NCBI RefSeq assembly: GCF_017052585.1
Contig: NZ_JAFFHZ010000001.1
Coordinates: forward strand, 930,001-994,000
Length of the DNA stretch: 64,000 bases
Direction: 5' to 3'
Origin: Paenibacillus apiarius
Lineage (GTDB): Bacteria; Bacillota; Bacilli; Paenibacillales; Paenibacillaceae
This document shows, in pieces, positions 42,507-51,941 of this stretch; within the stretch, counting starts at the first letter, position 1, and every line of letters begins with the position of its first letter. A program made the position numbers and the translations under genes. The notes under the pieces were generated by a model. It made no database searches. It was not told where the DNA came from and was given only the letters and a program-made list of their open reading frames with translations.

Positions 42507-44533
42507 CGACCTGGACGACGGCGCTTGTCGGCAATCCGAATACCGGCAAGACTTCCCTATTCAATGCGCTAACCCGTTCCTATGAATACGTCGGCAACTG
42601 GACCGGCGTCACCGTCGAGAAGAAAGTCGGACAGCTTCATCGCCAATCTGGAACATTGATCGATTTGCCTGGCATATACTCGTTGCATCCGATGTCGCGT
42701 GACGAGGGCGTAGCGGTTCAATATTTGCTGCGTGAAACCCCGGATACATTACTGAATGTCGTAGACGCCTCCCAGCTTGAACGCAATCTATATCTGACCG
42801 TCCAATTATTGGAGTATGGCGTTCCAACCTATGTCGCGCTGAATATGAACGACGTAGCGGAAGGCCGCGGCATCCGCATCGACGCGAACAAGCTGTCCGA
42901 AGCGCTTCAAGTCAAGGTTATTCCGGTCAACGCCCGGCGCAAGCAAGGCATAGCGGACATTATCGCGCAGCTGCAGTCTGCGCGATCCGAATCCCCCAAC
43001 GAGCCAGCAGCGTTCCACTTGGATTATGGCGATGAAGTGGAAGCGGCGGTTGCGCAAATGAGCGCCGTGCTCCCGGAAACGAATGTGCCTCTTCGTTGGG
43101 TGGCGCTGCAATACTTGGAGCGCAATGAGGAGGTTCATCGCTGGGTGCGCGGCAGACTCGATCCCGTTCAGACGAGACGTCTGGACTCGATATGCGAGGA
43201 GACCGAACATCAGTTGCGCGCTCATGGTCAGGCACTGCACTTGGCGCAGCATCTGCGGTTGGTGCGGAACTCCTTCATCCGCGAAGTGTTGTCATCTTCG
43301 GTGAACATGAATGAACGGAAGCCCCACACTCTCACCGAACGAATCGATGCGATCGTCACCAACCGTTGGCTCGGCATTCCGATATTTATCGGTATCCTAT
43401 ATCTGATGTTCAAAGCGACCTTTGAATGGCTCGGCACTCCGCTCTCGGATGCATTGGATGCCTTCTTCTCGGGTCCGTTAACCGCCGGCGTTTCGTCCTT
43501 GTTAGAGACCATTGGCGCTTCATCCTTTACCCATGCGCTCCTGGAGGAAGGCATTATCGCCGGTGTGGGCGGCGTGCTCGTCTTCGTGCCGCAAATTTTC
43601 ATCCTGTTCTTGTTCATCTCGTTCATCGAAGATTCGGGTTATATGGCGCGGGTTACGATCGTCATGGACCGGCTGATGGAAGCCGTCGGATTGAACGGCA
43701 AAGCGTTCATCCCCTTCGTCATCGGCTTCGGCTGCAACGTGCCCGGCATCATGGCCGCCCGCACGATCGAACAGCCGCGGGAACGGCTCGTTACGACGCT
43801 GCTCGTGCCCCTCATGTCCTGTTCAGCACGTCTGTCGGTCTATGCCCTGTTTGCCGGCGTCTTTTTTGAAAGCCATCAGGCGCTGGTCGTGCTCTCGCTT
43901 TATTTGCTTGGCATCGTGCTTTCCTTGTTGCTCGCGAAGCTCTTCACGAAGCGGTTGATGAAGGAAGAGCAAAGCGTATTCGTCGTAGAGCTCCCGCCGT
44001 ACCGCATGCCGCAATGGCAGACCCTGTTCCGCAGCACGTGGGAGAAAGGGAAAGGCTTTGTCCGCAAAGCCGGAACCTTCATTCTGGGAGGGTCGGTGTT
44101 AATCTGGCTCATGACTTATGCGGGGCCGGGCGGATTCGGAGTAGAGATGGACGACAGCTTCTTGGCCCGCATCGGCGGCTTGCTCGCACCGCTGTTCATT
44201 CCGCTCGGATTCGGAACTTGGCAGGCCGGAGCAGCCTTAATTACCGGCTTTTTGGCCAAAGAAATTGTCGTATCGACCATGAATATCATCTATCATGCTC
44301 CGGATGCGGCGCTATTGGAAGCGCAAATTGCCCAAGCCTTTACGCCGCTATCCGCCTTTACGTTCTGCGCATTTATTCTTCTGTACGTCCCATGTCTGGC
44401 AACGGTCGGAATATTGCGCAAAGAGACGTCTTCATGGGGCTGGACGGCGTTCGCAATCGGATATTCCTTCGTCATTGCTTACGTTGTTGCGCTCCTCATT
44501 ACCGGCGTCGGGCGGCTGCTCGGCTATGCTTAG
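42503..44533 (+). CDS. feoB: Ferrous iron transporter FeoB
   Basis: 676 residues. The N-terminal G domain has GNPNTGKT (G1, about 9-16), DLPGIYSL (G3) and NMND (G4). A helical GDI-like domain follows to about 270, then eight or so membrane helices with the duplicated Gate motifs (LVFVPQIFILFLFISFIEDS-GYMAR, and later FCAFILLYVPCLATVG, keeping the conserved Cys). It moves Fe2+ into the cytoplasm. Encoded between feoA and a small Cys-rich membrane protein, under the Fur box. Confidence 0.96.
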   Translation: MTTWTTALVGNPNTGKTSLFNALTRSYEYVGNWTGVTVEKKVGQLHRQSGTLIDLPGIYSLHPMSRDEGVAVQYLLRETPDTLLNVVDASQLERNLYLTVQLLEYGVPTYVALNMNDVAEGRGIRIDANKLSEALQVKVIPVNARRKQGIADIIAQLQSARSESPNEPAAFHLDYGDEVEAAVAQMSAVLPETNVPLRWVALQYLERNEEVHRWVRGRLDPVQTRRLDSICEETEHQLRAHGQALHLAQHLRLVRNSFIREVLSSSVNMNERKPHTLTERIDAIVTNRWLGIPIFIGILYLMFKATFEWLGTPLSDALDAFFSGPLTAGVSSLLETIGASSFTHALLEEGIIAGVGGVLVFVPQIFILFLFISFIEDSGYMARVTIVMDRLMEAVGLNGKAFIPFVIGFGCNVPGIMAARTIEQPRERLVTTLLVPLMSCSARLSVYALFAGVFFESHQALVVLSLYLLGIVLSLLLAKLFTKRLMKEEQSVFVVELPPYRMPQWQTLFRSTWEKGKGFVRKAGTFILGGSVLIWLMTYAGPGGFGVEMDDSFLARIGGLLAPLFIPLGFGTWQAGAALITGFLAKEIVVSTMNIIYHAPDAALLEAQIAQAFTPLSAFTFCAFILLYVPCLATVGILRKETSSWGWTAFAIGYSFVIAYVVALLITGVGRLLGYA

Positions 44534-44549
44534 GAAGAAGGTCATTTTC

Positions 44550-44744
44550 ATGCCATGGATAGAAATCGGATTCGTTGCCATTATTTTTGCTTATGCCATC
44601 TGGATGGTTGTCCGTCACGTTCGAAAAAGCAAGCAAGGAGCATGCGCTTCTTGCGCCCTGAATCGCTCCTGCACGTCGGCATGTTCCGCCGCCGAGCCGC
44701 AGGCAGACCGAAACAGCCTCGACAGCCGCAACCTGCCCCAATAA
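44550..44744 (+). CDS. FeoB-associated Cys-rich membrane protein
   Basis: 64 residues from ATG 44550 with GGAAGAAGG 8 bases upstream; an ATG overlapping the feoB stop (44526) is an alternative. One N-terminal membrane segment (PWIEIGFVAIIFAYAIWMVV) followed by a basic stretch and CASCALNRSCTSACS, with four Cys. This matches the small proteins often encoded after feoB in Firmicutes, thought to assist Feo. Confidence 0.88.
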   Translation: MPWIEIGFVAIIFAYAIWMVVRHVRKSKQGACASCALNRSCTSACSAAEPQADRNSLDSRNLPQ

Positions 44745-44748
44745 CGCG

Positions 44749-44793
44749 CGAGGGTGAACCATTCCTTCAGGAACGGCTCACCCTCGTCTTATT
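44749..44793 (+). terminator. Terminator after the feo operon
   Basis: Stem CGAGGGTGA/TCACCCTCG with further inner pairing, then TCTTATT. Also suitable for the convergent LysR gene. Confidence 0.8.
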
Positions 44794-44808
44794 ATGCTCA
44801 GCTCTCTG

Positions 44809-45729
44809 CTATGGTATTGTCAACAGTGTCGTCAACGGAATGTGGCTTCCCCGCCGTGTGCGAATCTCTTCGATCGTCTCCATGAAGCGCCGCTCCGCTT
44901 CGCCCAGATACGCATCTCCCCTGCGAATATACACGACCGACACCTTGTTGAATGGCCGGGGAATACGGAACACCCGCAACGCCCCTTCCTCCTCTAATTT
45001 GCTGATGGCGGCCCGCGGCACGACTGTGATGCCGAGTCCGGCGACCACGGTGCCGATTATCGTCTCAAGTGTGCCGAATTCCATTACTTTCGTGGGCGAG
45101 ATTCCCTCTTGCTGCAGCCATTCCTCCAGCTTGGCGCGATAACCGCAGCCTTTGCGGAAGACGAGCAGCGGCCGATGCAGAAGCTCGCGAACATGATCAG
45201 CCCACATCTGCCCCTCCATGACGCCGCGGCCGCAGACGAGCACCAGCTCCTCGTCGAATACGGGATGCTGCTCCACGTTGGCTGCCGTCACCGGTCCGGA
45301 GACGAAGGCGCCGTCCAGCCTATATTCAAGCACCTCTTCCGTCAGCTTCTCAGTAACGCCAGTCACTAACGAGAGGTCTACCTTCGAGTACTTCTGATAG
45401 AACAGACTAAGGATATCCGGCAAGCCGACGACAGTCTCTACCGAACCGATAAGCAAGGAGCCGGCAGGGTCATCCGTATCTTGAAATGCCTTCCTCATCT
45501 CGTTCATCAGCTGAGTCATGCGCTCCGCATAATACAGCAGCTTGCGCCCTTCCGCATTCAGCATCATGCCCCTGCGGTGGCGATGGAACAGCGGATGGCC
45601 GAGCTCTTGCTCCAGCAAGCGGATGCGAGCGGTGACGTTGGATTGAACATAGCCCATTTCCTCGGCGGCACGGCTCACGCTGCCATGCTCGACAACGGCC
45701 ATAAAGATATGAATATCACTTACGTCCAT
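44809..45729 (-). CDS. LysR-family transcriptional regulator
   Basis: 306 residues from ATG 45729 (AAGGAG 9 bases upstream). N-terminal winged helix-turn-helix (IHIFMAVVEHGSVSRAAEEM, GYVQSNVTARIRLLEQELGH-PLFHR) and a LysR effector domain. It is divergent from a DMT-family exporter gene; LysR proteins usually regulate the divergent gene and themselves, and a perfect 7-7-7 inverted repeat lies between the two. Confidence 0.93.
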   Translation of the reverse strand: MDVSDIHIFMAVVEHGSVSRAAEEMGYVQSNVTARIRLLEQELGHPLFHRHRRGMMLNAEGRKLLYYAERMTQLMNEMRKAFQDTDDPAGSLLIGSVETVVGLPDILSLFYQKYSKVDLSLVTGVTEKLTEEVLEYRLDGAFVSGPVTAANVEQHPVFDEELVLVCGRGVMEGQMWADHVRELLHRPLLVFRKGCGYRAKLEEWLQQEGISPTKVMEFGTLETIIGTVVAGLGITVVPRAAISKLEEEGALRVFRIPRPFNKVSVVYIRRGDAYLGEAERRFMETIEEIRTRRGSHIPLTTLLTIP

Positions 45730-45781
45730 GCTGATGGCTCCTTCATGATGATCCTTCACAGTAAGTGTGAGCTATTATTCT

Positions 45782-45802
45782 AAGTGATATCTTAAATCAC
45801 TT
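45782..45802. promoter_or_regulatory. Candidate LysR operator
   Basis: AAGTGAT - 7 bases - ATCACTT, a perfect inverted repeat midway between the divergent LysR and DMT genes. Confidence 0.65.
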
Positions 45803-45893
45803 TCAATTGTTTTACAAGATATTAAAAAAGTCATATGATGAATGTCATTGAGTCGCAAACATCAGGATTGCACTGTAGGAGTGAACATTCATC

Positions 45894-46898
45894 ATGAGTA
45901 AGAAACATTTCTGGCAAGGAGCGTTATTCTGCCTCTTCGCCGCTGTTGCGTGGGGCGCCATGTTCCCCATCGCCGAGAGCGCGCTGCATCATATTGATCC
46001 GTTCTGGTTCTCGGGAATACGTTACCTTGTTGTCGGCTTGCTGTTGGCTATTATTCTTGGTTTCAAAGAAGGAAGGCGGGCTTTTCGCACCGAAGGCCGC
46101 GGCTTGAAGCTGTGGGTGCTCGGCGCGCTCGCGTTTACCATATATAACTTCGGCGTATTTTGGGGACAGCAACAGCTTGGCAAGTCAGGCGTGCTGCTCG
46201 CTTCGATTATGGAATCATTCATGCCGATGCTTGCCGTATTGTTCGTATGGCTGGTCACCCGCAAGCGTCCGAATAGTTGGACCTTAAGCTGTGTCATCGT
46301 CGCTTTCATCGGCGTGCTCTTCGTCGTCACGAAAGGCGATTTCGCCACACTCGCGAATGGCGGCTTGCAATTGCTGCCCCTGCTGTCCGTGTTTGCCGGT
46401 GTAACCGGTTGGGTCATCTTTACCGTGAGCAGCGATCAATTCTCAGGCTGGTCGGCGCTGCGGTTCTCGGCACTAACCTCGCTGTACGGCGGAGTTACGA
46501 CATTTGCCATCGTCTTGATAATGACGGCGCTTGGCATCGTCGATGCGCCGGCTGCCGGCACCATCGTCAATATTATGCCTGAGATGCTATTCATGATTGT
46601 TGTAGCCGGATTGCTCGCACTCTTAAGCTGGATTCAAGGCATCCAGAGATTGCATGCCATTAACGGAATGCTGTTCATCAACTTCGTGCCGGCAACTACC
46701 TTTATTATATCTGTCATTCAAGGCTACTCCGTGTCCGGGGCGGAAATGTTCGGAACGCTGCTTATCGTGTGCGCGCTCATCGTCAACAACATCATTAGCC
46801 GCCGGTCACCTGCAGAGGCAACAGCGAAAGCTGCAGCCGCGCCGAAGCCAGTTCACGGACGCGTTCCGAAAAAGCATACGCACGCTCCGACAGGATAA
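45894..46898 (+). CDS. EamA/DMT-superfamily transporter
   Basis: 334 residues, ten predicted membrane helices in two EamA halves (LFCLFAAVAWGAMFPIAESA at the start, FINFVPATTFIISVIQGYSV in the second half). The C-terminal tail is basic with His and Pro (PVHGRVPKKHTHAPTG). Likely exports an amino acid or other metabolite; probably controlled by the divergent LysR protein. Confidence 0.9.
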   Translation: MSKKHFWQGALFCLFAAVAWGAMFPIAESALHHIDPFWFSGIRYLVVGLLLAIILGFKEGRRAFRTEGRGLKLWVLGALAFTIYNFGVFWGQQQLGKSGVLLASIMESFMPMLAVLFVWLVTRKRPNSWTLSCVIVAFIGVLFVVTKGDFATLANGGLQLLPLLSVFAGVTGWVIFTVSSDQFSGWSALRFSALTSLYGGVTTFAIVLIMTALGIVDAPAAGTIVNIMPEMLFMIVVAGLLALLSWIQGIQRLHAINGMLFINFVPATTFIISVIQGYSVSGAEMFGTLLIVCALIVNNIISRRSPAEATAKAAAAPKPVHGRVPKKHTHAPTG

Positions 46899-46970
46899 AA
46901 GGAAAACAATCGACTACCGATAACAAACTAGACTTCACATAACCCTACAAGGTTGAAATTACCCCTACAA

Positions 46971-47008
46971 ACAACAAGGGAGAGGCCCGATAGCCTCTCC
47001 CTTGTTGT
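46971..47008. terminator. Bidirectional terminator between DMT gene and pepA
   Basis: Perfect 16-base stem (ACAACAAGGGAGAGGC) with loop CCGATA, T-rich at both outer ends on the respective strands. Confidence 0.88.
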
Positions 47009-47047
47009 TGTGTATTCATATATTATCAATGCGTGAAATGAGCGGCT

Positions 47048-48556
47048 CTACTTCGCCAGCACCGTTTCCGTAATCGTGCGCACCATAACCCCGGTCGCCC
47101 CTTTCGGATCAACACCGCGGCCACTGCCCAAAAAGGCCGTGCCTGCGATATCCAAGTGCACCCAAGGCAGATCGTCAGCGAAGGTGCCCACGAACAGACC
47201 GGCCGTAATCGTGCCTGCGCCGCCTGGAATGGCATTGCGGACGTCAGCCACATCGCTCTTCAGCATATCCCAATATTCTTGGTTGGAAGGAAGCTCCCAC
47301 ACCAGCTCATTCGTGCGCGCCGCAGCCGCTTTGAACTGGCCGAAGAACTCGTCGTTGTTCGTTACGACTCCGGTCGTAATGCTGCCTAGCGCCACCCCGA
47401 CAGCGCCCGTCAACGTTGCAACGTCAATCAGCTTGCTTGCGCCAAGCTCTTTGGCATACGTCATACCGTCTGCCAGAACCAGCCGGCCTTCAGCATCCGT
47501 ATTGAGCACTTCAATCGTGCGTCCGCTGTAGGAGGTCAACACATCACCCGGCTTCAACGCATTGCCCGCAGGCATATTCTCTGCCGAAGCGACCACGCAC
47601 AGCACGTTCGCTTGGGGACGAATGCGGCCGATCGCCGCCATTGCGCCGAGTACCGCCGCTGCGCCGCCCATGTCGCAAATCATCTCGTCCATATTGCCCG
47701 CGCGCTTCAAGGAAATGCCGCCCGTGTCGAACGTAATCCCTTTGCCGACAAGACCATAGACGTCTGTCCATTCGTCTTTGCCTTGATATTTCAGCACAAT
47801 CATGCGCGGCGGATTCACGCTGCCTTTACCGACGCCGAGAAGACCGCCCATGCCTTTCTCTTCGACTTGCTTCTCATCGAGAACGTGGGCCTCGAAGCCG
47901 TGTTCCTTCGCAAGCTCAAGAGCCGCTTCAGCAAGCGTGCTCGGGTACAATACGTTCCCTGGCAGATTCGTTAGATCGCGCGCAAACGTCGTACCGTACG
48001 CATAGGCGGTTCCACGTTCTGCGCCTTCCGTCCAAGCCGCTTCAGCAAGACCTTCCGCACACAGCGTGAACGATGCGAATTCATGTGCCGGCTTGGCGTC
48101 TTTCTTGTACGTGACGCGCTGATAAGCGCCTAGCATAAAGCCTTCCACCATCGCATGAGCCATCGCCTTCGCGTCTTCCCCCGCAGCCTGCACGAGCTCC
48201 TGAGGAACGATGACCGAGATGCGTCCGAGACGAAGCTTCACTGCTTCGCGAGCGGCTTCCGCCAACATCAAGCGAACTTGCTTGACCGTTAACGCTTCCT
48301 CCTTGCGGCCAATGGCGATAAGCACAGGCGCTTGCTCTTGTCCCGTCGGGACAACATACGTCTTGCAGCAGCCCGCTTCGAACAACCCGCGGCGCACCGC
48401 TTCCGCGCATGCTTCTGCGCCGGGGAAACCTGACGCCAGCTCGAACTCCGCTTTGGTACCGATAACGATTACGGCGTCCGCTTCAACCTGATTTGATGCC
48501 AAGGCTTGTGCTTGAACCTTAACATCTTGCAACCATGTCACATTTGCTAGTTTCAT
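47048..48556 (-). CDS. pepA: Leucyl (M17) aminopeptidase
   Basis: 502 residues, normal for the family. The catalytic C-terminal domain shows VGKGITFDTGGISLK (active Lys and metal-binding Asp), MICDMGGAAAVLG and NTDAEGRLVLADG (metal ligands and catalytic Arg). It removes N-terminal residues from peptides with two Mn or Zn ions. The N-terminal macro-like domain covers about 1-170. Single gene with its own terminator. Confidence 0.96.
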   Translation of the reverse strand: MKLANVTWLQDVKVQAQALASNQVEADAVIVIGTKAEFELASGFPGAEACAEAVRRGLFEAGCCKTYVVPTGQEQAPVLIAIGRKEEALTVKQVRLMLAEAAREAVKLRLGRISVIVPQELVQAAGEDAKAMAHAMVEGFMLGAYQRVTYKKDAKPAHEFASFTLCAEGLAEAAWTEGAERGTAYAYGTTFARDLTNLPGNVLYPSTLAEAALELAKEHGFEAHVLDEKQVEEKGMGGLLGVGKGSVNPPRMIVLKYQGKDEWTDVYGLVGKGITFDTGGISLKRAGNMDEMICDMGGAAAVLGAMAAIGRIRPQANVLCVVASAENMPAGNALKPGDVLTSYSGRTIEVLNTDAEGRLVLADGMTYAKELGASKLIDVATLTGAVGVALGSITTGVVTNNDEFFGQFKAAAARTNELVWELPSNQEYWDMLKSDVADVRNAIPGGAGTITAGLFVGTFADDLPWVHLDIAGTAFLGSGRGVDPKGATGVMVRTITETVLAK

Positions 48557-48692
48557 TTATGTACCATCCCTTTGTATAAAAATGATGATGCCAAATGCCC
48601 TCCATATTGTACCACAAGTTCAAATCCGGTACGAGACGGAGGACCATTTGCCATTTAAAGCGATTGCAATCTCGGGATGATGTTATTCAGCC

Positions 48693-50111
48693 TTACGCCA
48701 ACGGCAGACGTATGACGAACTCCGTCCACGCCTCTTCCTTGCTGTCCACGGTGATCGTTCCCCCGTGATTTTTAATAATCCGGTAGCTGACTGACAGGCC
48801 GAGGCCGGTGCCTTCTTCCTTCGTAGTGAAGAAGGGATCGAACAATCGTTCCAACGTCTTATGATCCATGCCTTTGCCGTTGTCGTGAATTTTGATCGAT
48901 ACATACATTCCTTCTTGTTGAGTCGAGATGCGGATTAATCCTTTCCGCTTGGTGTGAACGTGATCAATTGCATCGATGGCGTTGCGAATCATATTTAGAA
49001 TGACTTGCTTAATTTGCTTGACGTCAATTGATACAAAAAGAGAGCCTGCCTCAGAATGATCCGTCAATTCGATTTCGCAGCCTTTCATAAGCGCGTCGCT
49101 CTCGGTAAGGAGGACCACTTCCCGAAGGAGGGATGAGATAGGAACTTCTGAGGTCATCGGGGCTGAAGGTTTCGAAGAGTTCAGAAATTCAAAAATGATA
49201 TCGTTGGCCCGGTCGATTTCGGCTAAAATAATCCGGGCATACTCTTCTTTTCCCAGTTGCATCAAATGCGGACGCAGCAACTGAATAAAGCCGCGGATAG
49301 AGGTCAGCGGATTGCGGATTTCGTGGGCGATCGCCGCTGCAATCTTGCCGAGTATAGCCAGTTTGTCATTTTGATAAGCGGTTTGTTCAATCCGTTTGAA
49401 ATCCGATACGTCTTTGATGCTGAACAAATAGTCGCCATCCATCTGGTCTCCGTACGTAACGGTAACAAGATAATGCCTGTCATTTCGATCGGAGAATTCA
49501 TGATAGCGCTTTCTTCTCAAAATGGTATCTTTGTAGAGCCGTAAAATCATTTTGCGCTTGTCCCTCTTTAAAAGCGGGTGGAGGAGCAATTCGAGCAAGG
49601 AACATCCTACCAATGCCTTGCGGGGAACGTCGAGCAGCTTCGCCGTCTCAACATTGATAAAGGACAGCACCCCGCTGCTGTCAAACAGCACAATTCCGCT
49701 ATCCATCTGTTGCAGCACGTTTTCATACTTATTGCGTACGCTCTGGGTGGAGTACAACGCCTGTGCGGACTGAATCCAAGGCTCGCGAATCGGGTCTAAA
49801 ACCATTGCATTCCCCTCCTTGCTTCCCTGTTCTGTCTTGATAGCCGTAATCCATTCCATGAAATAAATGAACGAACGATTAAGCGCCTTTATGCCTTCAT
49901 CCATTTCGACATGGGATAGCACGGTGAACAACGCTTCCTCATGGATGCTTAATACATCCCGGGGGTCCAATTGATTCGTAGCGCAGGCCGAATCTCTCAC
50001 TTGCTGCAAGTCTTGCTCGCCGCCGTTCAGGATATAGTGCCGCAACCCATTGATGTAACGTTGTTTCCATTCCGATTGATTACGTTCTTCCTTCGCACTC
50101 AGCGCATTCAA
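48693..50111 (-). CDS. PAS-containing sensor histidine kinase, sporulation-kinase type
   Basis: 472 residues from TTG 50111 (GAGGTGAG 8 bases upstream). Residues 1-100 form a helical domain resembling RsbU/RsbR N-termini (NQLDPRDVLSIHEEALFTVL); a PAS domain covers about 128-240 (NVLQQMDSGIVLFDSSGVLS); HisKA has the phospho-acceptor His in AAAIAHEIRNPLTSIRGFIQ; HATPase follows (NMIRNAIDAID, GKGMD, TTKEEGTGLGLS). No membrane segment, so cytoplasmic. The AIAHEIRNPLT form and lack of an adjacent response regulator fit the orphan KinA-type kinases feeding Spo0A (inference). A Spo0A-like box lies upstream. Confidence 0.85.
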   Translation of the reverse strand: MNALSAKEERNQSEWKQRYINGLRHYILNGGEQDLQQVRDSACATNQLDPRDVLSIHEEALFTVLSHVEMDEGIKALNRSFIYFMEWITAIKTEQGSKEGNAMVLDPIREPWIQSAQALYSTQSVRNKYENVLQQMDSGIVLFDSSGVLSFINVETAKLLDVPRKALVGCSLLELLLHPLLKRDKRKMILRLYKDTILRRKRYHEFSDRNDRHYLVTVTYGDQMDGDYLFSIKDVSDFKRIEQTAYQNDKLAILGKIAAAIAHEIRNPLTSIRGFIQLLRPHLMQLGKEEYARIILAEIDRANDIIFEFLNSSKPSAPMTSEVPISSLLREVVLLTESDALMKGCEIELTDHSEAGSLFVSIDVKQIKQVILNMIRNAIDAIDHVHTKRKGLIRISTQQEGMYVSIKIHDNGKGMDHKTLERLFDPFFTTKEEGTGLGLSVSYRIIKNHGGTITVDSKEEAWTEFVIRLPLA

Positions 50112-50172
50112 TTGTGACTCACCTCATTATACGGCAACCGTTTCCGTCCCATAGGTTCGTTCCAACAGTACC

Positions 50173-50202
50173 ATCATAGTAAACTTTTGGCAAAAGCGTC
50201 AA
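50173..50202 (-). promoter_or_regulatory. Promoter of the orphan kinase gene
   Basis: Minus-strand TTGACG (50202-50197), 18-base spacer, TATGAT (50178-50173), about 60 bases before the TTG start. Confidence 0.65.
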
Positions 50203-50212
50203 CCCATTATTA

Positions 50213-50219
50213 TGTCGAA
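50213..50219 (+). promoter_or_regulatory. Candidate Spo0A box upstream of the kinase promoter
   Basis: TGTCGAA, identical to the core Spo0A box, lies 10 bases upstream of the kinase -35. A 7-base match can occur by chance; position next to a sporulation-type kinase raises its interest. Confidence 0.35.
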
Positions 50220-50414
50220 AATAGACAAATAAACTCGCATCCTCTAAAGGTAACTTAAAGGCTCGGCGCGAGATTACGCATGTGAAAGAAGGCGAGTTCG
50301 TCCGCCTTAGTCGAATCGGCCCACCATTGGCCAATGCGCTTTAGGACTTATGACAACCGTCGCCTCCTGCCATCGCATCCAGCATCCGCTGGAATGCCTG
50401 TCGCCTTCCGCTTC
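50220..50414. other. Intergenic region
   Basis: No gene or clear signal seen apart from G/C-rich sequence before the small zinc-ribbon gene's 3' end. Confidence 0.3.
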
Positions 50415-50822
50415 CTACTTCTGCTTCAATAACTGCGCCTTGCGGCGGCTCATCAGCGCCAGACGGCGCTTCAACTGAGATTCCCACTGCGCATCGTTCC
50501 ACTGTTTCGCCAAAGCCAGCAGGTCCAGCGCATTATCAATCTGGTTCTTCACGAGTTCGAGCGGATCATCATTCTCATGATTGATGCAGTTCTCGAACAG
50601 CCGGCCGTCTTCCGAGGTGACATAATCACGGAAGTCAACTTCCTCCGCACCGTCGCTTTGCGCATATTCCGCCAGTATTTCATACTCATTTTCCACTAAA
50701 AAATGCACTTCAATGCGATGACATACCGGACAAAGCAACAGGGGAACATTATGAATGCGAGTCCGATAATGCTGCAGCGTACCATTGGTCCCAATCATGC
50801 TTGCTCCACAACAAAAGCTCAT
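50415..50822 (-). CDS. Conserved hypothetical protein with zinc-ribbon-like N-terminus
   Basis: 135 residues from ATG 50822, with GAGGAGGGAG before it; the longer upstream frame lacks this. MSFCCGASMIGTNGTLQHYR and LLLCPVCHRIEVHF give paired cysteines (CC, CPVC) likely to bind zinc. The middle is acidic (YAQSDGAEEVDFRDYVTSED) and the C-terminus a basic helix (LKRRLALMSRRKAQLLKQK). Function unknown; domain layout suggests a nucleic-acid or protein adaptor. Confidence 0.75.
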   Translation of the reverse strand: MSFCCGASMIGTNGTLQHYRTRIHNVPLLLCPVCHRIEVHFLVENEYEILAEYAQSDGAEEVDFRDYVTSEDGRLFENCINHENDDPLELVKNQIDNALDLLALAKQWNDAQWESQLKRRLALMSRRKAQLLKQK

Positions 50823-51007
50823 GTTCTCCCTCCTCGCATGGATCCATTGAAGACTAGATTGATGTAGATTATTCGCCGCTCTCCCGCTCAATTCCTTTTT
50901 TTTACTCCAACTTCCTCCCAATGTCCTATTTCAAATCCGTGTCCACGTATATCACCAAGCCATAAAGCATATAGATGTGGAACAATCTTTGAAATGGGGG
51001 CGTGCGT

Positions 51008-51232
51008 GTGAAACCGAATGTGCTGTTTGTGTCCTCTAAGCAAATTCAGTATTTACGCTACGACAAAGTGAATCATGAATTGATTGTACACTATGCTACC
51101 GGGGAAACGGCGGCCTATCCGTCGGTGCCCGAAAGCTGGTATGAGCGTTTGCTTCATTCGGAGAACCGGTATGACGAATTCATGCGCTTGACGGAAAGCG
51201 TAATGAAGAAGCCGGCGGAGAAGCATTGCTGA
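51008..51232 (+). CDS. KTSC-domain protein
   Basis: 74 residues from GTG 51008 (GGGGG 7 bases upstream; GTG 51002 is an alternative). SSKQIQYLRYDKVNHELIVH followed by YATGETAAYPSVPESWYERL-LHSENRYDEF matches the KTSC pattern (small proteins predicted to bind RNA or occur fused to lysyl-tRNA synthetases). Function untested. Confidence 0.78.
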   Translation: MKPNVLFVSSKQIQYLRYDKVNHELIVHYATGETAAYPSVPESWYERLLHSENRYDEFMRLTESVMKKPAEKHC

Positions 51233-51380
51233 TCAGGCCGATGCAGCGGCTTAGCTTCATTGTTTTTGAGCTTCATTTTCATAGGTTCTCAATACGCTTT
51301 TCAAATATTCACCAAACATCAGACATGAAACCCGGCAGTACTGGATAAGTATAGTCTCGGGTCCCATTTGTAAATTACCG

Positions 51381-51941
51381 ATGTTATCCGAAAGGGGGAG
51401 AACTCTCATCCGCTCACCTATCCAAGACAAATGGTCTTCACGCCGGCATTATTCGGTCATCCACCTGATGGTCAAAGATCCATATACCTTATTTGCGTAC
51501 TGGGACATAACCGATCGCAAGCGCGCAGCCACAGAACAACACTACCGCATGAGTTGGCACCGACTAACCAAGAAAATCCGATTGTATGCCGTAACGGATC
51601 AACAAGAGCTGCAGTCCGGATCGGTCCATTATTTCGATGTGAATCTCGAGCATCTGGAACAGGATAGGGATTCCGTCTACATCCATTCCATCGAGCCGGA
51701 CCAATCTTACATAGCAGATTACGGTCTTCTTAACTCATCGTTGCAATTTATACCTGTTGTACGCTCTGCAGCCATTCGCACTCCCCGTAGTCTCTCGGCA
51801 GCATCCGCCGATTCGGAAGAGACGGCAGCGGCGCGAATCACTTCGTTGTCCGCCCAACCTCCGTCGTCCGAATCGTCCTCACCCTTTGAACAATTCTCTG
51901 CTTACACGTTATATCCAAATCGAGAAGGAGTCCGTAAATGA
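51381..51941 (+). CDS. DUF4912 protein, first gene of alpha-glucan operon
   Basis: 186 residues. HLMVKDPYTLFAYWDITDRK and YFDVNLEHLEQDRDSVYIHS define the DUF4912 domain, a beta-sandwich that often accompanies glycogen and glycan genes; the last 45 residues are Ser/Ala-rich and probably disordered. The ATG at 51381 has no good ribosome-binding site nearby, while AAGGGGGAG lies shortly after it, so the true start may be a little downstream. The stop overlaps the next gene's start (ATGA). Likely a carbohydrate-binding or scaffolding partner of the following enzymes (inference). Confidence 0.75.
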   Translation: MLSERGRTLIRSPIQDKWSSRRHYSVIHLMVKDPYTLFAYWDITDRKRAATEQHYRMSWHRLTKKIRLYAVTDQQELQSGSVHYFDVNLEHLEQDRDSVYIHSIEPDQSYIADYGLLNSSLQFIPVVRSAAIRTPRSLSAASADSEETAAARITSLSAQPPSSESSSPFEQFSAYTLYPNREGVRK

